Below, one piece after another: positions 1-11,358 of a stretch of DNA of 64,000 nucleotides. The notes below the pieces were generated by a model. It was not told the DNA's origin. It was given only the letters and a program-made list of their open reading frames with translations, and did not search any database. Origin of the DNA: Beauveria sp. NWAFU-1 (Eukaryota; Ascomycota; Sordariomycetes; Hypocreales; Cordycipitaceae); NCBI GenBank assembly GCA_024472245.1, contig JANBXD010000005.1, positions 124,001-188,000 of the forward strand. Reading direction: 5' to 3'. How positions within the stretch are numbered: position 1 is the stretch's first letter; every line of letters starts with the position of its first letter. The translations under genes and the position numbers were made by a program.

Positions 1-1818
1 CACCTTGGTAATGATTTCGTGGCTGAAGAGGCAGCTTATCAGGTACGCTCCGAAGCTTGCGCCTTGAATTACTGCCTTGTCTTGGTCGAGATATGATACA
101 GTTTCCAGATGCTTGATTAGCTGAATGAGATCGTCCACAGGACGTCCGCCCCAGGATCCGCGGACATCTGAAAAATGTTAGTCTGCAATCAGTTGCTGAA
201 GACGTATCGACTGAGAGCTCACTGTCTCGAAACTTGGTGCCAAAACCAGTACTGCCAGTAATGTTCGGCAGCACCACGACGTAGCCCTGCTCAGCCCACG
301 CCGCTGCGTGAGACTGCTGCTTCCACCCATCCGTCCAGGCGCCCTCGGGACCGCCATGGGGTGCTAAAATCCAGGGATACGTCTTTTCGTCGTCAAAGTC
401 TGCGGGACGCACCATAAAGGCATGCATGAGCGTATCCTCGGAGCCCTCAAACCAAAACTCAGAGACCATGTCGGTGTGCAGTCCAAACTTCTTGCCACTG
501 CGCGTCGACGACGAAATCGTGCGGACAATCTTTCGCTCGTCCACATCGACAACCTGCCAGATGCTGTTGTCGACGAAGCTGCTGCTAGAGACGAGTAGCC
601 TGCTCCAGTCGCCTTCCAGCACGGGGTGATAGTCTGCCGCGGTGCCTTGATCAAAGATGACGACGGGCTTCCTGTGCTCGCCAAGCTTGAGGTACGAAAT
701 GACGACCCGACCGCAGTATTCACTCATAAAGACGCACGAAAATGAGTCTCCCGCAAAGTCAAAACGACTAGGCGGGTTGTAATCGTCGTCTGGTACCGTG
801 CGGCTGACAATCTGGAAAAAGTTGAATGACTTGAGGGTGCTTGTCGAGCACAAGTAAAGATGCCGGTCTTCAACATCTCCGCCCTCTCTGGAAAACAGAA
901 AGCCCATCGTCGTGCCATCGGGAGACAGTCGGATGCACGTAGCCTGACCCTCGAGATTGGGCGGCACCGAGATGGGCAGTGGCTTCTGCGCCGGCGGGAG
1001 CGTGTACGAGTCAATGGCTACATAATACGGATACGAGTTCTCGCTCTGTTGCGGCGACTTCTTGGCCAAGTCTCTTCCCGCGAAGGCCACGCCGCAGCTG
1101 GATATGTCAAAGTTGTCCACGGCCGGGGTGAAGCCGGCCATGTACATGCCGTACGGGGCCTCGATGGTTTCTTCCAGAACGAGGTTGTGAAGAATCTCGG
1201 GAAGCTCCCACTTTCGATTGCTGGTCTGTCGCAACACATTGTACCACAAACTGTATCGCTGCTCACGGTACAGTTCGTTCCACTTGCAGAGCTCAAAGTC
1301 AGCGACTTTGCTCCTATGACGCGGTCAACTATACTCACAATGCGAACGTGCCAAGTTTCAAAGAGCCGACCAGAGTCCGGCTTCTTATCCGTCGTTTCAT
1401 TGTACAGCATGCCGTCGCTGTCAGACAGGCCAGCCACCATGAACACTACCATCCCATTCCCAAGCGCTTTTAGTTTGAGGCTTGTCAAGGCTGCATCAAA
1501 GTCGGCAATCTTGAAATGACTCTTTCCAAAACTTGTTGCGTAATAAACTTCTGTCGATCCATGCTCCGTAGACCTGAGGTAGAGGATATCGTTCGTGAGC
1601 GGGATCCAGCAGGCGTCGTGCACGTTGGAGTCGTCAGTCAGTTGGACCGACTGGCTATCAGCAAAATGCATCACGCAGGCTTTTTTGGTCGTGCCGCTGC
1701 CGATTTTATGCGTCGAAACCGTGTATAGCCCATATTCGCCATCATAGTTTGGCACTACAGGGCTTCGCTTGGGACATTCGATGAGCGATTCGGCCGTGAG
1801 CCGGCGATTGACTACCAT
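1..1818 (-). CDS. S9-family prolyl oligopeptidase / dipeptidyl-peptidase V-like, 3' end beyond the window
   Basis: Serine peptidase of clan SC, family S9, probably releasing dipeptides or acylated residues from peptides. I read exons 1818-1339, 1282-223 and 167-1, with introns of 56 and 55 bp; phases match. About 569 codons are visible. The first part resembles the beta-propeller region. The C-terminal part has the family HGGPEGAWTDGW oxyanion-type motif (near 310-365), then GSTGFGTKFRDN and the nucleophile elbow GASFGA (near 46-63), where the Ser is the predicted catalytic residue. The catalytic Asp and His must lie past the left edge. There is no N-terminal signal peptide, so I infer a cytosolic DPP5-type enzyme rather than a secreted DPPV. 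Acylaminoacyl-peptidase is the alternative within S9. Confidence 0.85.
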
Positions 1819-2214
1819 TGTGTGCTGCGTACGGTCGAAACTGCGTGATTCCTCTGACGAGTAAGATGAATGAACCGAGTTAAGGTCATCACATTTGGTG
1901 TTAAAAAAATGTTAAAGATGGTTCATGCAAGTGTCCACGTTCAGCCTTACGTGTGTCCTCGGATCGGCGACATGTCACATCAGGTTAGTTGCTGGAGCTT
2001 GAAGCGGACGCGTATGCTATCCGCGCGGCCCTACCAGGCAACTCCCTCCCCTTTGCAACATTGTAAGCAATTGAGCTTGGGGCTATTTTTCAGATAAAAT
2101 TATTGAAATTAGGCAACAAGTACTTTGTAAGTATTGAATTATTTTCGGGTGCTGCCAGTTCGACTCGCCCAGAAACGACTTGTCGTCTCTCTCGAAACCC
2201 AGATATAACGTTGA
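1819..2214. other. Intergenic, no gene seen
   Basis: Lies between the start of the S9 peptidase and the 3' end of the small secreted-protein gene. AT-rich; I see no supportable gene or RNA. Confidence 0.6.
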
Positions 2215-2541
2215 TCAGTGATTGCTAGAATTTTGCAGTCAGTCATCAGATCGCCATCATCAACCCGTATTCGCCACCCCATCAGCGACGTACCTGTTCT
2301 CAGCTTTCTCGACGGGTACCTGAAGTAGACACTCCAGATGTGATGGATCAGATAATTGCCAATAGACACAATCTTCTTTGCACGACCAGATCCATTTGTA
2401 GCCGGGCTTTTCCACCTGCCATGGTACCATGTACTTGCATAGCGTGGCTGATCCAATGGCAAAGCTGCCACGGTCGCGGGGTAGGCTACTGCCTACCGAT
2501 GCGACAGCAAGAACAACAAGGGATTTGGTGACAAGCTGCAT
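2215..2541 (-). CDS. Small secreted protein, uncharacterised (about 85 aa)
   Basis: The ATG at 2541 opens a clear signal peptide: Lys-6, then SLVVLAVASVGSSL, with likely cleavage near residue 19. The mature part is short and has four Cys (LCKY, SCKEDC, LEC) plus several aromatic residues (WQ, KWIW, YWQ). A strong donor GTACGT at 2293, a TGACTGAC branch site and a TAG acceptor at 2225 suggest a 69-bp intron, giving exons 2541-2294 and 2224-2215. Without splicing the ORF ends at 2260 instead. Size, signal peptide and cysteines fit the broad class of fungal small secreted or effector-like proteins, but I recognise no family. Expression data are needed to settle the C-terminus. Confidence 0.5.
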
Positions 2542-3686
2542 CTTGATCAGTTGTTTCGTTGAAAAAAGTGTATTCACTAATTCGATGATTTGAAGGAGGG
2601 AAGAGCTCTCTTTATAGTACACTTGACAGCCTATTTCATCTTCCAAACAACCTGCCCGTGCAGTGTCACACCACTTGTACAGACTCAAGCACCTGATTCT
2701 CAAGCAAAGGATCACGATGCGGTTATATCTGCCCAATTAAACCTCTGTATTGTCGCGCTGCTTGCCGATGGTTGCCGAGACGCATATCCAAATTGGTAAT
2801 AATATTGCCGCAACTTGCTAGCTTGGCGCCACAATAGATCAGAACGACGGCCAGGCAAGGCACAGTTTATGGTTCCCAAACTTTACGGAAAAGGATCAAA
2901 GAACATTGTGCTTTTCCCCACCACATGCCAAGTACAAGCTAATAAGTCAATGCCTCATGCATCAGACTTTCGGGGAGTAGGTCTCGTCACCAGGTGTTCA
3001 CTGATCGATTGTAGAGTAACTGCCTAGACGCTCGATTCGAAGACAAAGTAAATCTGCCCTGTCGCGGCAATCGGTAACTTGTGGCATGTCCGACGATACC
3101 GGCTTGTTCTTCTCCACACGACGATTGGAGCTTTTCAGTCCAATGATATTGGTGAGATAGGTATGAGAGCGCGAGACAGAAATCTATGCTTTCCTGCTGG
3201 TGTGCGCTGGTAAGGAGTGCCGATACAAGTCCAGAAAATGTACAATTCTACAGGAAACTGGAGGACCAGAAGAATAAAAAATAAATGTTGGAAAAAGTGT
3301 TAATAAAAGCAATACGGAATCAACATATGGCAAGCCAAAGAGTCAAAAGAAACATGGCGATGCTTGTAAGAGCAACACGGTGCAAGACAGTGTCTGGCGC
3401 CACTGGGCACTTGACAACAGCCATATTTGAGAACTGAATTATCGATAATTATATGATTTCACACAACTCACATGCAATGATCGAATGAAGAATTTCCATG
3501 ATTTTAACTACACTGGTGCCATGCTATGGCGGCCTGACTAAAGCATCATCGCGGATCGCCAAGTCTCCATAAAAAAACTTCAACCACTACATTCGTTCAC
3601 CAGCCAGGTTCTTACTCGACGACAAAACCAGGCCATGGTATCTCATTGCTTAAACACATCTGCAAACCCATTCCAATAAAGCAGCC
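2542..3686. other. Intergenic, no gene seen
   Basis: About 1.1 kb between two divergently transcribed genes (secreted protein on -, TPR-SET on +). It presumably contains both promoters. I found no convincing ORF. Confidence 0.6.
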
Positions 3687-5666
3687 ATGGCCGGACGAAC
3701 GACCGTCTTCCTTACCCCCGAGGAGACCAAGCGTGTCACCCAAAAGTTTGAGCACGGCGTCGAGCAGCGCAAGACCCGCGCCGGCGAGGCCTGGAAGGCC
3801 GAGGACCGCAAGGGCCTCATCCAGCATGCGACGTCCACGTCTCTCATGCAGGAGCTATCCCTGGCGTCGCTGGGCTTTGGCGGCGCCGCCGCCGCCCCGA
3901 AAAAGGGCGACGAGACCATGATGACCTATGCCGTCGGCGCGCCGTACCCGCCATGCACCGTCGATGCCGCGGACCTCGAGCCGATGGCGGTCGCGGAGCT
4001 GCAGCTCGAGAGCCACCACCGCGGCAAGAAGCTCACGGTGCGCCGTGTCTCTCCCGTGGCGGAGCTCAAGACGTCGTCGTGGGCGGTAGTGGAGGGTGTC
4101 GGGGCCGAGCCGGACCAGGTCGTGGTGCTGGAGACGTTTCTGCACAAGCAACATATGGGCAGGGAGCTGCTCGATTTTGGCTCCGATTTCGTCATCAAGG
4201 AGCCCTATTACACGCTCAATGGCGACAACGAGGCCGTGATTCGCATCAATCATCCCTCGGACCTGGTCGTTGCTGCGTTTAGCGAGGGTCCCGAATCCTG
4301 GCGCGACAACTACAAGGTTGAGGACCCGGCCGTCACCCCGGCGCAATGCAAGGAAAAGGGCAACGCGGCGCTCGGTAAGCAGCAGTACGCTCTTGCGCAC
4401 GCCTACTACACGCGGGGCATCGCCGCCGCCGCCGACCCCGCGAGCACCTTGTCTCAGGACATCCGCCGCAACCGCGCGCACGTCAACCTCATCCTGCAGC
4501 GCTACGACGAGGCCAAGGCCGACGCACTGGCGTCGCTCACCAACGGCGCCTCCGAGGAGCAGCAGGCGCTCGACTCCAAGGCGTACTTCCGCGCCGGCAG
4601 CGCCGCCTACGCGCTGGGCGAGTTTGCCGAGGCCAAAAAGTACTTTGTCGAGCAGGACCGGCTGCAGCCGGACAACAAGACGACACAAGTCAATATTCGA
4701 CGAACGACCAAGCGCGTGGAAGAGCAGGAAAAGGGCAGTCACGACATGAACAAGGTCGTCGCTAGCCTGCCCAAGGTGCAGTGGAAGCCCGACGTAGCGA
4801 GCTTTGACGGCAAGACGACGGTCAAGAGCAGTCCGGGAGCGGGACGCGGTTTATTCGCTGCGCGCGACTTCAAGGCCGGCGAGCTCATCATGTGCGAAAA
4901 GGCGTTTTGCACAGTCTCGAGCAAGGACAAGGCCAACCCGGCGGTCACGGCGCTGACGGTGGATATTGGCCAAGACTACAGCATTCGCGTGTTTCCCGCC
5001 GGTCTGCATCGCGCCGTCGTGCAGAAGCTGCTCAACAACCCCTCGCAGGCGCCTCGAGTCCTCGGCCTCGACAGCGGCGACTACCCGGGCGTCGGCGAGA
5101 CCGGCGCGTCCACTGCCGAAGGACCCGTCGTCGATACCTTTCAGGTGCACAACATTGTGCAGCGCAACGCCTTTGGCCTCGGCCCGCAGTCGTCCGACGA
5201 GGACGTCTCCAACGCCACGACCGGTCTGTGGGCACGGGCCTCGTACCTCAACCACTCGTGCGTGGCCAACTCGGTCAAGGATTTCGCCGGCGACCTCATT
5301 GTGGTCCGCGCCGTGCAGCACATCCGCACCGGCGACGAGATTACGCACGCGTACCAGGACAATGGCGACTACGACGCCCGTCAGGCTTTGCTGCAGACGA
5401 CGTGGGGATTCAACTGTCAGTGCAAGCTGTGCGCGGCCGAGGGCGCAGACGGCGACGAGGTCAGGGCCAAGAGGCGGGAGCTGATCAAGGAGGCCGAGGA
5501 GTTTGCGCAGAGTAACAATCCAAATGGCGCGCGCATCGTTGCGCTGACAAAGGCGAAGAAGTTGCGAAAGGCGCTGGATGATACGTATGATGGGAACAAG
5601 TTCAAGGGTCTGCCGAAATTGGCGACCAAGGTGATTGATCAGTGGCTGGCGATTGCGCAGCGATAG
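3687..5666 (+). CDS. TPR- and SET-domain protein (SMYD-like lysine methyltransferase candidate), 659 aa
   Basis: Single-exon gene. The ATG at 3687 is followed by a charged N-terminal region. A TPR-like helical stretch lies at about residues 215-335 (CKEKGNAALGKQQYALAHAYYTRG and following repeats). The SET domain spans about 377-570, with the entry motif GAGRGLFAARDF, the conserved NHSC core at about 522-525 (YLNHSCVANS), GDEITHAY, and a post-SET Cys cluster CQCKLC near 577. This TPR plus SET layout is typical of fungal SMYD-related proteins that may methylate histones or other proteins using S-adenosylmethionine. The substrate is unknown. The MYND zinc finger of animal SMYDs is not visible. 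Codon usage is strongly GC3-biased, as expected for an expressed gene. Confidence 0.88.
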   Translation: MAGRTTVFLTPEETKRVTQKFEHGVEQRKTRAGEAWKAEDRKGLIQHATSTSLMQELSLASLGFGGAAAAPKKGDETMMTYAVGAPYPPCTVDAADLEPMAVAELQLESHHRGKKLTVRRVSPVAELKTSSWAVVEGVGAEPDQVVVLETFLHKQHMGRELLDFGSDFVIKEPYYTLNGDNEAVIRINHPSDLVVAAFSEGPESWRDNYKVEDPAVTPAQCKEKGNAALGKQQYALAHAYYTRGIAAAADPASTLSQDIRRNRAHVNLILQRYDEAKADALASLTNGASEEQQALDSKAYFRAGSAAYALGEFAEAKKYFVEQDRLQPDNKTTQVNIRRTTKRVEEQEKGSHDMNKVVASLPKVQWKPDVASFDGKTTVKSSPGAGRGLFAARDFKAGELIMCEKAFCTVSSKDKANPAVTALTVDIGQDYSIRVFPAGLHRAVVQKLLNNPSQAPRVLGLDSGDYPGVGETGASTAEGPVVDTFQVHNIVQRNAFGLGPQSSDEDVSNATTGLWARASYLNHSCVANSVKDFAGDLIVVRAVQHIRTGDEITHAYQDNGDYDARQALLQTTWGFNCQCKLCAAEGADGDEVRAKRRELIKEAEEFAQSNNPNGARIVALTKAKKLRKALDDTYDGNKFKGLPKLATKVIDQWLAIAQR

Positions 5667-5856
5667 ATTTTACGATGAATGACGAAGACGATGCATGGGT
5701 TGGCTTAGAGGCAGGAAAAGGAAAAGTGATTTAGCAATGCGGTTATAGAGACGGTCGTGCTCCGCCGACAAGAATTATACCAAATTCTGTAGTGGTTTCA
5801 TGATTACTAGCATACATTCTAGCATACATGCTGTGCAACTACAGACTCTGGTCTCC

Positions 5857-6905
5857 TTACTTCTTGGCATCAGCCTTCATGCCAGCCTGCACCCAGGCCC
5901 GCGACCCGTGCGCCTTTTCATCGAGCTCCTTTTCGCTGAGCTTGGCCATCTCAAAGGCATTGTGCGGCGTCGGGACGTGGCGGCCGGCCTCGAAGCCGGG
6001 ACGCTTAAGCAGCTCAAACAGCCACTTTTTGAGCGCGGGGAACTCGTCAATGTCGACACCAGCCCACTCTGTGACACGATTAGTATGAATTTCGAACCTG
6101 GTAAAGAAATGTTAAATCTCGAAACTCACTTGCGCTGGCGACCCAGCCCCAGGCGGAAATGTCGGCAATGGTGACTCTGTCACCGACCAAGACGCCGTGA
6201 GGGCTCTTTTTGAGGGCATCGTCCATTGTGCGGTACAGACGACGCGTCTCGTTGGTGTAGCGGTCGATGCCGTACTGAATCTGTTCAGGAGCGTAACCTA
6301 TTTTCCAAATCCACCCCTTGTCAGACGAATGCAATGGAGTTGAGCAGGCTGCAGATCAGTCCCGACTTACGCTTGAAGTGGTTGGCCTGGCCCTGCATGG
6401 GACCAAGACCGCCCATCTGCCACATGAGCTGCGCACGGCATTAGCATCACACTTCTTTGCCTCCATTGTCAACGAAAGAAAAAATACCCAGCTAGTCATC
6501 TCCCAGTACTCGGGCGTGTCGCGCGGATACGACACCTTGTGGTCCTTGTCGTAGCGCTCTGTCAGGTACTGTAGGATGGCGCCCGACTCAAAGATGCGAA
6601 TGTCCTTGCCGTCGGTCCACTTGTCGGTAATGGCGGGGATGCGGCCGTTAGGATTGATTTCAAGGTACCACTGCTCCTTTTGCTCGTTTTCGCCCATCTT
6701 GATGGCATGGACCTATTCAGAGCCGCCGTGTGAGCCCTCGCGCATGTCTGTTGTCCTCCGCGGGCTCGTCGGCCAGCCCACGCCTGCGGTCGCAAGTCAA
6801 ACATACCCTGTAGTCGAGGTTGAGCTCCTCGAGCAGGATGCTGGCCTTGATGCCATTGGGCGTGTTGACCGTGTAGAGGGTAATGTCCGTCTTTGTGGCT
6901 CCCAT
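5857..6905 (-). CDS. Glutathione S-transferase, Ure2p-like
   Basis: Conjugates glutathione to electrophiles or has related peroxidase activity; cytosolic by family. Five exons: 6905-6807, 6712-6488, 6428-6371, 6297-6130 and 6068-5857, all phases consistent, giving 253 aa. The N-terminal thioredoxin fold has TPNGIKASILLEEL, then INPNGRIPAI and the glutathione-binding FESGAILQYL. The helical C-terminal domain includes VGDRVTIADISAWGWVASAKWAGVD. These are hallmarks of the fungal Ure2/GstB group. I chose the start MGATKTD; an in-frame ATG at 6947 would add a basic MTRRLAGIAKHLFK extension resembling a mitochondrial presequence. Stop at 5857. Confidence 0.9.
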
Positions 6906-7980
6906 TTTGAACAAGTGCTTTGCGATTCCGGCAAGGCGTCGTGTCATGAACTTTGAAAGCGGCAGGTTCTTGTTGTTGCGATTGAACAAGAGGTATGATC
7001 AAGAGGTATAGATGCAATGGATTCAGATTCAAGGCTAGTGAGGTGCGGGGTGATTTAGTTTATAGCTGTTCTGAGTTTACGGACAAGACGACTCAAAAGA
7101 TGTGGAGTTTGAGGTTGCATTCAACTGTGCCGAAACTTCCATTATTAGAGACAGACTTTCTCGGCCAATGACCAAAGAGGGGGAAGCTACGGCGTAGGGT
7201 CTACGATTGGTAATGCTGGAAACGGACGAGCTCGATTAGAAATCGGGTCCGAGGTGTGGATGGCGTCACTACTTGATTTGTTACTTGGCTAGCTTCGTCG
7301 GACTCGGAGGGGCGGAGCGGAGAAGCTGAGTGAGTTTTGGTGGAGGTTCTACGGTCTCACTCTTTTTCTTCTCAAAGCTATATGTTGGTGTTCTATCATC
7401 AAGCTTGCCGACGTTTCTCACTAATCTGTACACACAATTTTCCAGGACTTTTGTCAGCTCTAGTATGTGGACAGGGAAGCTCATGGAGATGGCTTAGTGA
7501 GGATCGTACAGAGGCAAAGAATATCCTAGAAATCAAGTCAGTCTCGGGTACAACCCCATGTATGGCGTTTTGTCAAGTACGAGCTCGTCCAGCTTCCAAC
7601 GTGATTCCACGAGTTTTTCAATCGGGGGTTGCCTCGAGCTCTTCGAAAGCATGCAGGGCAGTTGTGCCATATGTACTCACTTGACCACGGAGATCAGTCT
7701 GAATAGCCCACAATGACGCTCGACTAGCCCAAGATCGAGTGGAAATGCGCAACGCCTTTGACTACAAACCCCTTATTTTCGACAATTACACTTGAATCAT
7801 TGTTTACTAGCAATAATAGACGCCATGAGGCATGAGAATCTCTTTCAGCCAACACGCATCACTCGCGCCAGAATCTGCAGGCACATGCGATACTTACACT
7901 ATGATACAGATATATACATGAGAAAAAGTAATTTACAAAAGCCGTTTCGCTGGAATAAATCTCCCACACTCACAAGCCAA
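6906..7980. other. Intergenic, no gene seen
   Basis: Upstream region of the GST gene and downstream region of the next minus-strand gene. Several short ORFs occur on both strands, but none has recognisable protein character. Confidence 0.55.
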
Positions 7981-8973
7981 TCAACTTCTTTTTCGTGGCT
8001 GCCAAGTTGACCGCACAGATTTGTCAGCCGCAGGTCTCTGGGCAGGCCGGTCCCTGTCATATCGTGGTCGCGGCTTCAACTGCTTTGTTTTGCTCGCAGA
8101 CGACCTCTCACCATCGTCCCCCGACCTCCCTCTCGCCGTGCCTTGCCCTTCCGCGGCGCCACCTTTGGCCATTGCCGCAGCCCGTCGCTCCTCTGGCCGC
8201 GTCGCGTAGTGCTTGTCCAGCGTGTCCGCCACCACTTCGCCAAACGCCTTGGCCGACGCGCGACGCGCATGCTGCGGTCGCCAGACGGTGAGCCACAGCG
8301 TGCCGTGCAGCTCCATCCCGTTCTCTTTTCGACCGTACTTGTCGTAGCCGCGGGCCGCGAGGCTGCGAAAGACGGCGCGCAGCAGCTCCCGCTTGGTCAG
8401 CTGCCAGACGACGGCGGAGACGCCGCCAACGGACGTGGCAAATGCCCAGAGAGCGTGCTCGCGGGTCTTTTTCGCGTGGTCACTGCGGATCTTGGGCGAG
8501 AGGGGGTGCCCGTGGGGGTCGAGGAAGCGCAGGCGGTGCGGGTGGAGGACGTGCCGCGGCGACCACGCGAGCCGCGCGCCGTACGTCTTGTCCAGCTGGC
8601 GGACTTCTTTGGTGGCGTCGAGGCGCGCCATGACGCCGTGGTCGTGCTCGACGGTCGGGTTCTCGCGGAAGAAGCGCGCAAAGGCCGGCGTCGTCGTCAG
8701 GTGGCCGTTACGGGGGCTCATAAACTTGGCAACGTCGGCGGAGAGCACCCGCGGGACGAGGCTCTGCTGAGGGGTCCTGGCTGGTTTTTGATGGCGGTCG
8801 AAAGGTCTGCTGCCACCTTCAGACTGCTGGCGAGGAGGTTTCGTGGGGGCTGTCGAGGTACATCGTGTCGTCGCCGTGCCGAGGAGCCTTGCGTGGGAAG
8901 CTTCCGGGACAGCTCGTCGTATGGTGAGCACCGAAAGAGCTGTGTGATTCAGCTTGTCGTAGTGCATGGTCAT
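7981..8973 (-). CDS. Uncharacterised protein, probably mitochondrial (330 aa)
   Basis: Open frame on the minus strand. The first ATGs are at 8973 and 8967; the frame extends further upstream without an ATG, so a missed upstream exon is possible. The N-terminus (NHTALSVLTIRRAVPEASHARLL, rich in R, S, T and A and lacking acidic residues apart from one Glu) looks like a mitochondrial presequence. The middle contains an ordered-looking stretch (REHALWAFATSVGGVSAVVW, then RAVFRSLAARGYDKYG and ELHGTLWLTVWRP), and the C-terminal 70 residues are basic and low in complexity. I do not recognise the family. The strong codon bias and long frame support a real gene. Confidence 0.6.
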   Translation of the reverse strand: MTMHYDKLNHTALSVLTIRRAVPEASHARLLGTATTRCTSTAPTKPPRQQSEGGSRPFDRHQKPARTPQQSLVPRVLSADVAKFMSPRNGHLTTTPAFARFFRENPTVEHDHGVMARLDATKEVRQLDKTYGARLAWSPRHVLHPHRLRFLDPHGHPLSPKIRSDHAKKTREHALWAFATSVGGVSAVVWQLTKRELLRAVFRSLAARGYDKYGRKENGMELHGTLWLTVWRPQHARRASAKAFGEVVADTLDKHYATRPEERRAAAMAKGGAAEGQGTARGRSGDDGERSSASKTKQLKPRPRYDRDRPAQRPAADKSVRSTWQPRKRS

Positions 8974-9666
8974 ATCATGGTGGTAAGGCCAGCTCGGCTG
9001 TTGTGACTCTTGCTGTAATGTCTCGCCCCCCAAACAAGTCTCAAAGTTCTTGACTGTGTTTTCGAAAAAGAGAGCTTCATCTGAGAGGCTATCGGACCAT
9101 CGAGAAGCTTGGCGTCGCGCTAAACCAAAATCAGACACTCTTCATTGTGGATGTGCCTGGCGCTGTGACGCACAGTGAGCGGGCCAGGTTAGTCGAGTAC
9201 TTTTTGCAGCATGCTGACTGCCTGCTGTCAGCAAGTACCGCTCTATCGTCCACGGCTGCACCATGTCATGCTTTGGTGCCCGACGATTGAGTCATACTGG
9301 GGCTGCACAGGGCCAAAAAAAAATGGCTTTGTGGGCGAATTTTCTCTGGTGCGCCTGGAGGGAACAAAATGTATTTTTGAATGGGCGGCTAGCATGGTGT
9401 GCCCCTCTTAAATCGTGGTCATTAGGATTCGCTGGCCTGTGGTTGTCTCCGTTTGTGAGGTGCCACTGAGGACGCATAGGCACCTACCTAGGTAGGGGTG
9501 GCCAATGTGTGTGGCCACTGGCAGGCGAACCAGCGAGGGAGGGTGGTAGATAAAATGGCAGCCCGCCTGCCCACTCTCCTTCACACAAAAAACATCATCA
9601 CAAAGACGCCTGTTGCGACCCTCGACTTTTTAAACAAGAAAAACAGCGTGGCACGCACACTTCAAT
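8974..9666. other. Divergent promoter region of the 7981-8973 gene and eIF1A
   Basis: Contains a perfect 14-bp palindrome (9483-9496), a CCAAT element shortly after it and a TATA-like GATAAAATGG near 9549. The pyrimidine-rich leader before the eIF1A ATG resembles that of highly expressed fungal genes. No ORF is supported. Confidence 0.45.
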
Positions 9667-10536
9667 ATGCCTAAGAATAAGGGAAAAGTGAGTAGCCAGA
9701 TCCCCTCATCAGCAACAATTCTTTCGCCCACGCCCGCCGTACCCTGCACGCGCAAACCCCTCCATTGTCTCTTCCCCGCCCCCGCTATGGTTCGCGATGT
9801 GGTCTCCCTAATCGCGCTGTCTATTCTTCACCTACGACCTGGACGTTCAAAACAAAACACAATACAGAAAAAGAAATAGTGCTAACACGTCTCCTTCTCC
9901 TCACAGGGCGGCAAGAACCGCCGTCGCGGTACCAAGGAAAATGACGACCAACGTCGAGAACTCACCTTCAAGGAGGACGGCCAAGAATATGCCCAAGTCT
10001 TGAAAATGCTGGGCAACGGTCGTCTTGAAGCCCTTTGCTTCGACGGAAGCAAGCGTCTAGCCAACGTACGTTTTCCCATGTCCCGGGCGCCGGATGGATG
10101 CGCCGTTTGCAAGACACACCTTGCCCTTCGATATTGTAGTGCCGACGCCACAACACTACGAAACGGAGGGCAAAACGCAGAGTCTGCAAACACGCTTCCT
10201 CTAGACTCGGGTACTCTCTCTTGACATGTATGCTAACTCGTGCAGATTCGCGGTAAAATGCGAAAGAAGGTCTGGATCAACCAGGGCGACATCATACTCC
10301 TGTCCCTGCGTGATTTCCAAGACAACAAGGGCGACGTCATTCTCAAGTACACCGCCGACGAGGCCCGCACACTCAAGTCGTACGGCGAGCTGCCCGAAAA
10401 CGCCAAGATCAACGAGCACGACAACTTTAACCAGGGCGAAGACGGCGAGGCCTTCTTTGAGTTTGGCGACGACGCCTCGGACTCGGACTCGGATGAAGAC
10501 GACAAGAAGAAGGAGGTCGACATTGACGACATCTAA
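9667..10536 (+). CDS. tif11: Translation initiation factor eIF1A, 156 aa
   Basis: Component of the 43S/48S preinitiation complex that promotes scanning and start-codon selection. Exons 9667-9687, 9907-10065 and 10246-10536; introns of 219 and 180 bp, the second with a TGCTAAC branch site. The protein starts MPKNKGKGGKNRRRG, the basic N-terminal tail. The OB fold follows (ELTFKEDGQEYAQVLKMLGNGRLEALCFDG, KMRKKVWINQGDIILLSLRDFQ), then the acidic C-terminal tail ending EVDIDDI, which contacts eIF5B in the family. Length and sequence are typical of eIF1A. The 21-nt first exon encodes only seven residues. The gene_symbol follows the yeast name. Confidence 0.97.
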
Positions 10537-11358
10537 TACTGTCCACACTTGTTGTCCGCCCGCCAAGGGAACGCATCAAATTGTACGCCTGCTGTGCGTT
10601 GACAGATTGACAATGCACATTCCCGCCTTGTGATCCTTCCTACACCGAATATTCCGACATTTCTTCTCGGTTCCACTTTTGTCCGCATCATCAAACCGGG
10701 ACGTAATTAGGCTTACTGTACACACTGTCTTCTCTCTCAAACCCTCTCTTGCTAGTATATCTATCAGTGGAGGGTCCCACGACAGTATCCGGAGTGGATT
10801 ACGTTTCCCATCTCGGGACGGCCATGGTGGGAGAGACGTCATGGCTGTCGAATCAAATCAAATGTTTTCATTTTAAGACTCTTGTCTTGAGCTTTTTGAA
10901 ATATCGTGTGTGCGTGCGTGTGTGTGTGTGTGTGTTGGATGTGTGTGAGCGCCTTTTCGACCTTGTCAACTTGTGTGTCGCTTTATTAGAACGAACCGCC
11001 GTTGGGCACTCTTGACCGCTTCATAGACCGAGATGCATAATTGCAACTAATTTGGCGATTCTCCCTTTACCATAACAACAAATAAGCAATTGCAACATCT
11101 CTCATCTCATGTTCAGTTGAAACGCCACATCACGACAGTCTTGTCTTGATCTGAATTTTGGCAAAGCCTATGAACCAACGTTGAAATGTCACTTTTTCGC
11201 TGATTTGCATCTTCTAGACTGGCGTGGTGAATATACAAAAGAAGAATGAATTAAAAAAAAAATCACCACGGCCTAGAATCAGCCAACAACGTTTGCCTCC
11301 GACTTGAAAAGATATGACCCATGCCTGCAACTCTATGCCATGACCAACTCCACAGACT
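10537..11358. other. Convergent intergenic region between eIF1A and the WASP gene
   Basis: Both neighbours end here (eIF1A on +, WASP on -), so this is a 3'-3' region. It contains a short impure (TG)n tract near 10906-10952. No gene is supported. Confidence 0.6.
10906..10952. repeat. (TG)n simple repeat
   Basis: Impure run of TG/CG dinucleotides, followed by TTGGATGTGTGTG, in the 3'-3' intergenic region. Confidence 0.8.

Noticed and set aside
8143..9006. 287-aa plus-strand frame
   Set aside because: Antisense to the 7981-8973 gene, with no sensible start or domain. The reverse strand has the more protein-like composition, although neither is recognised.
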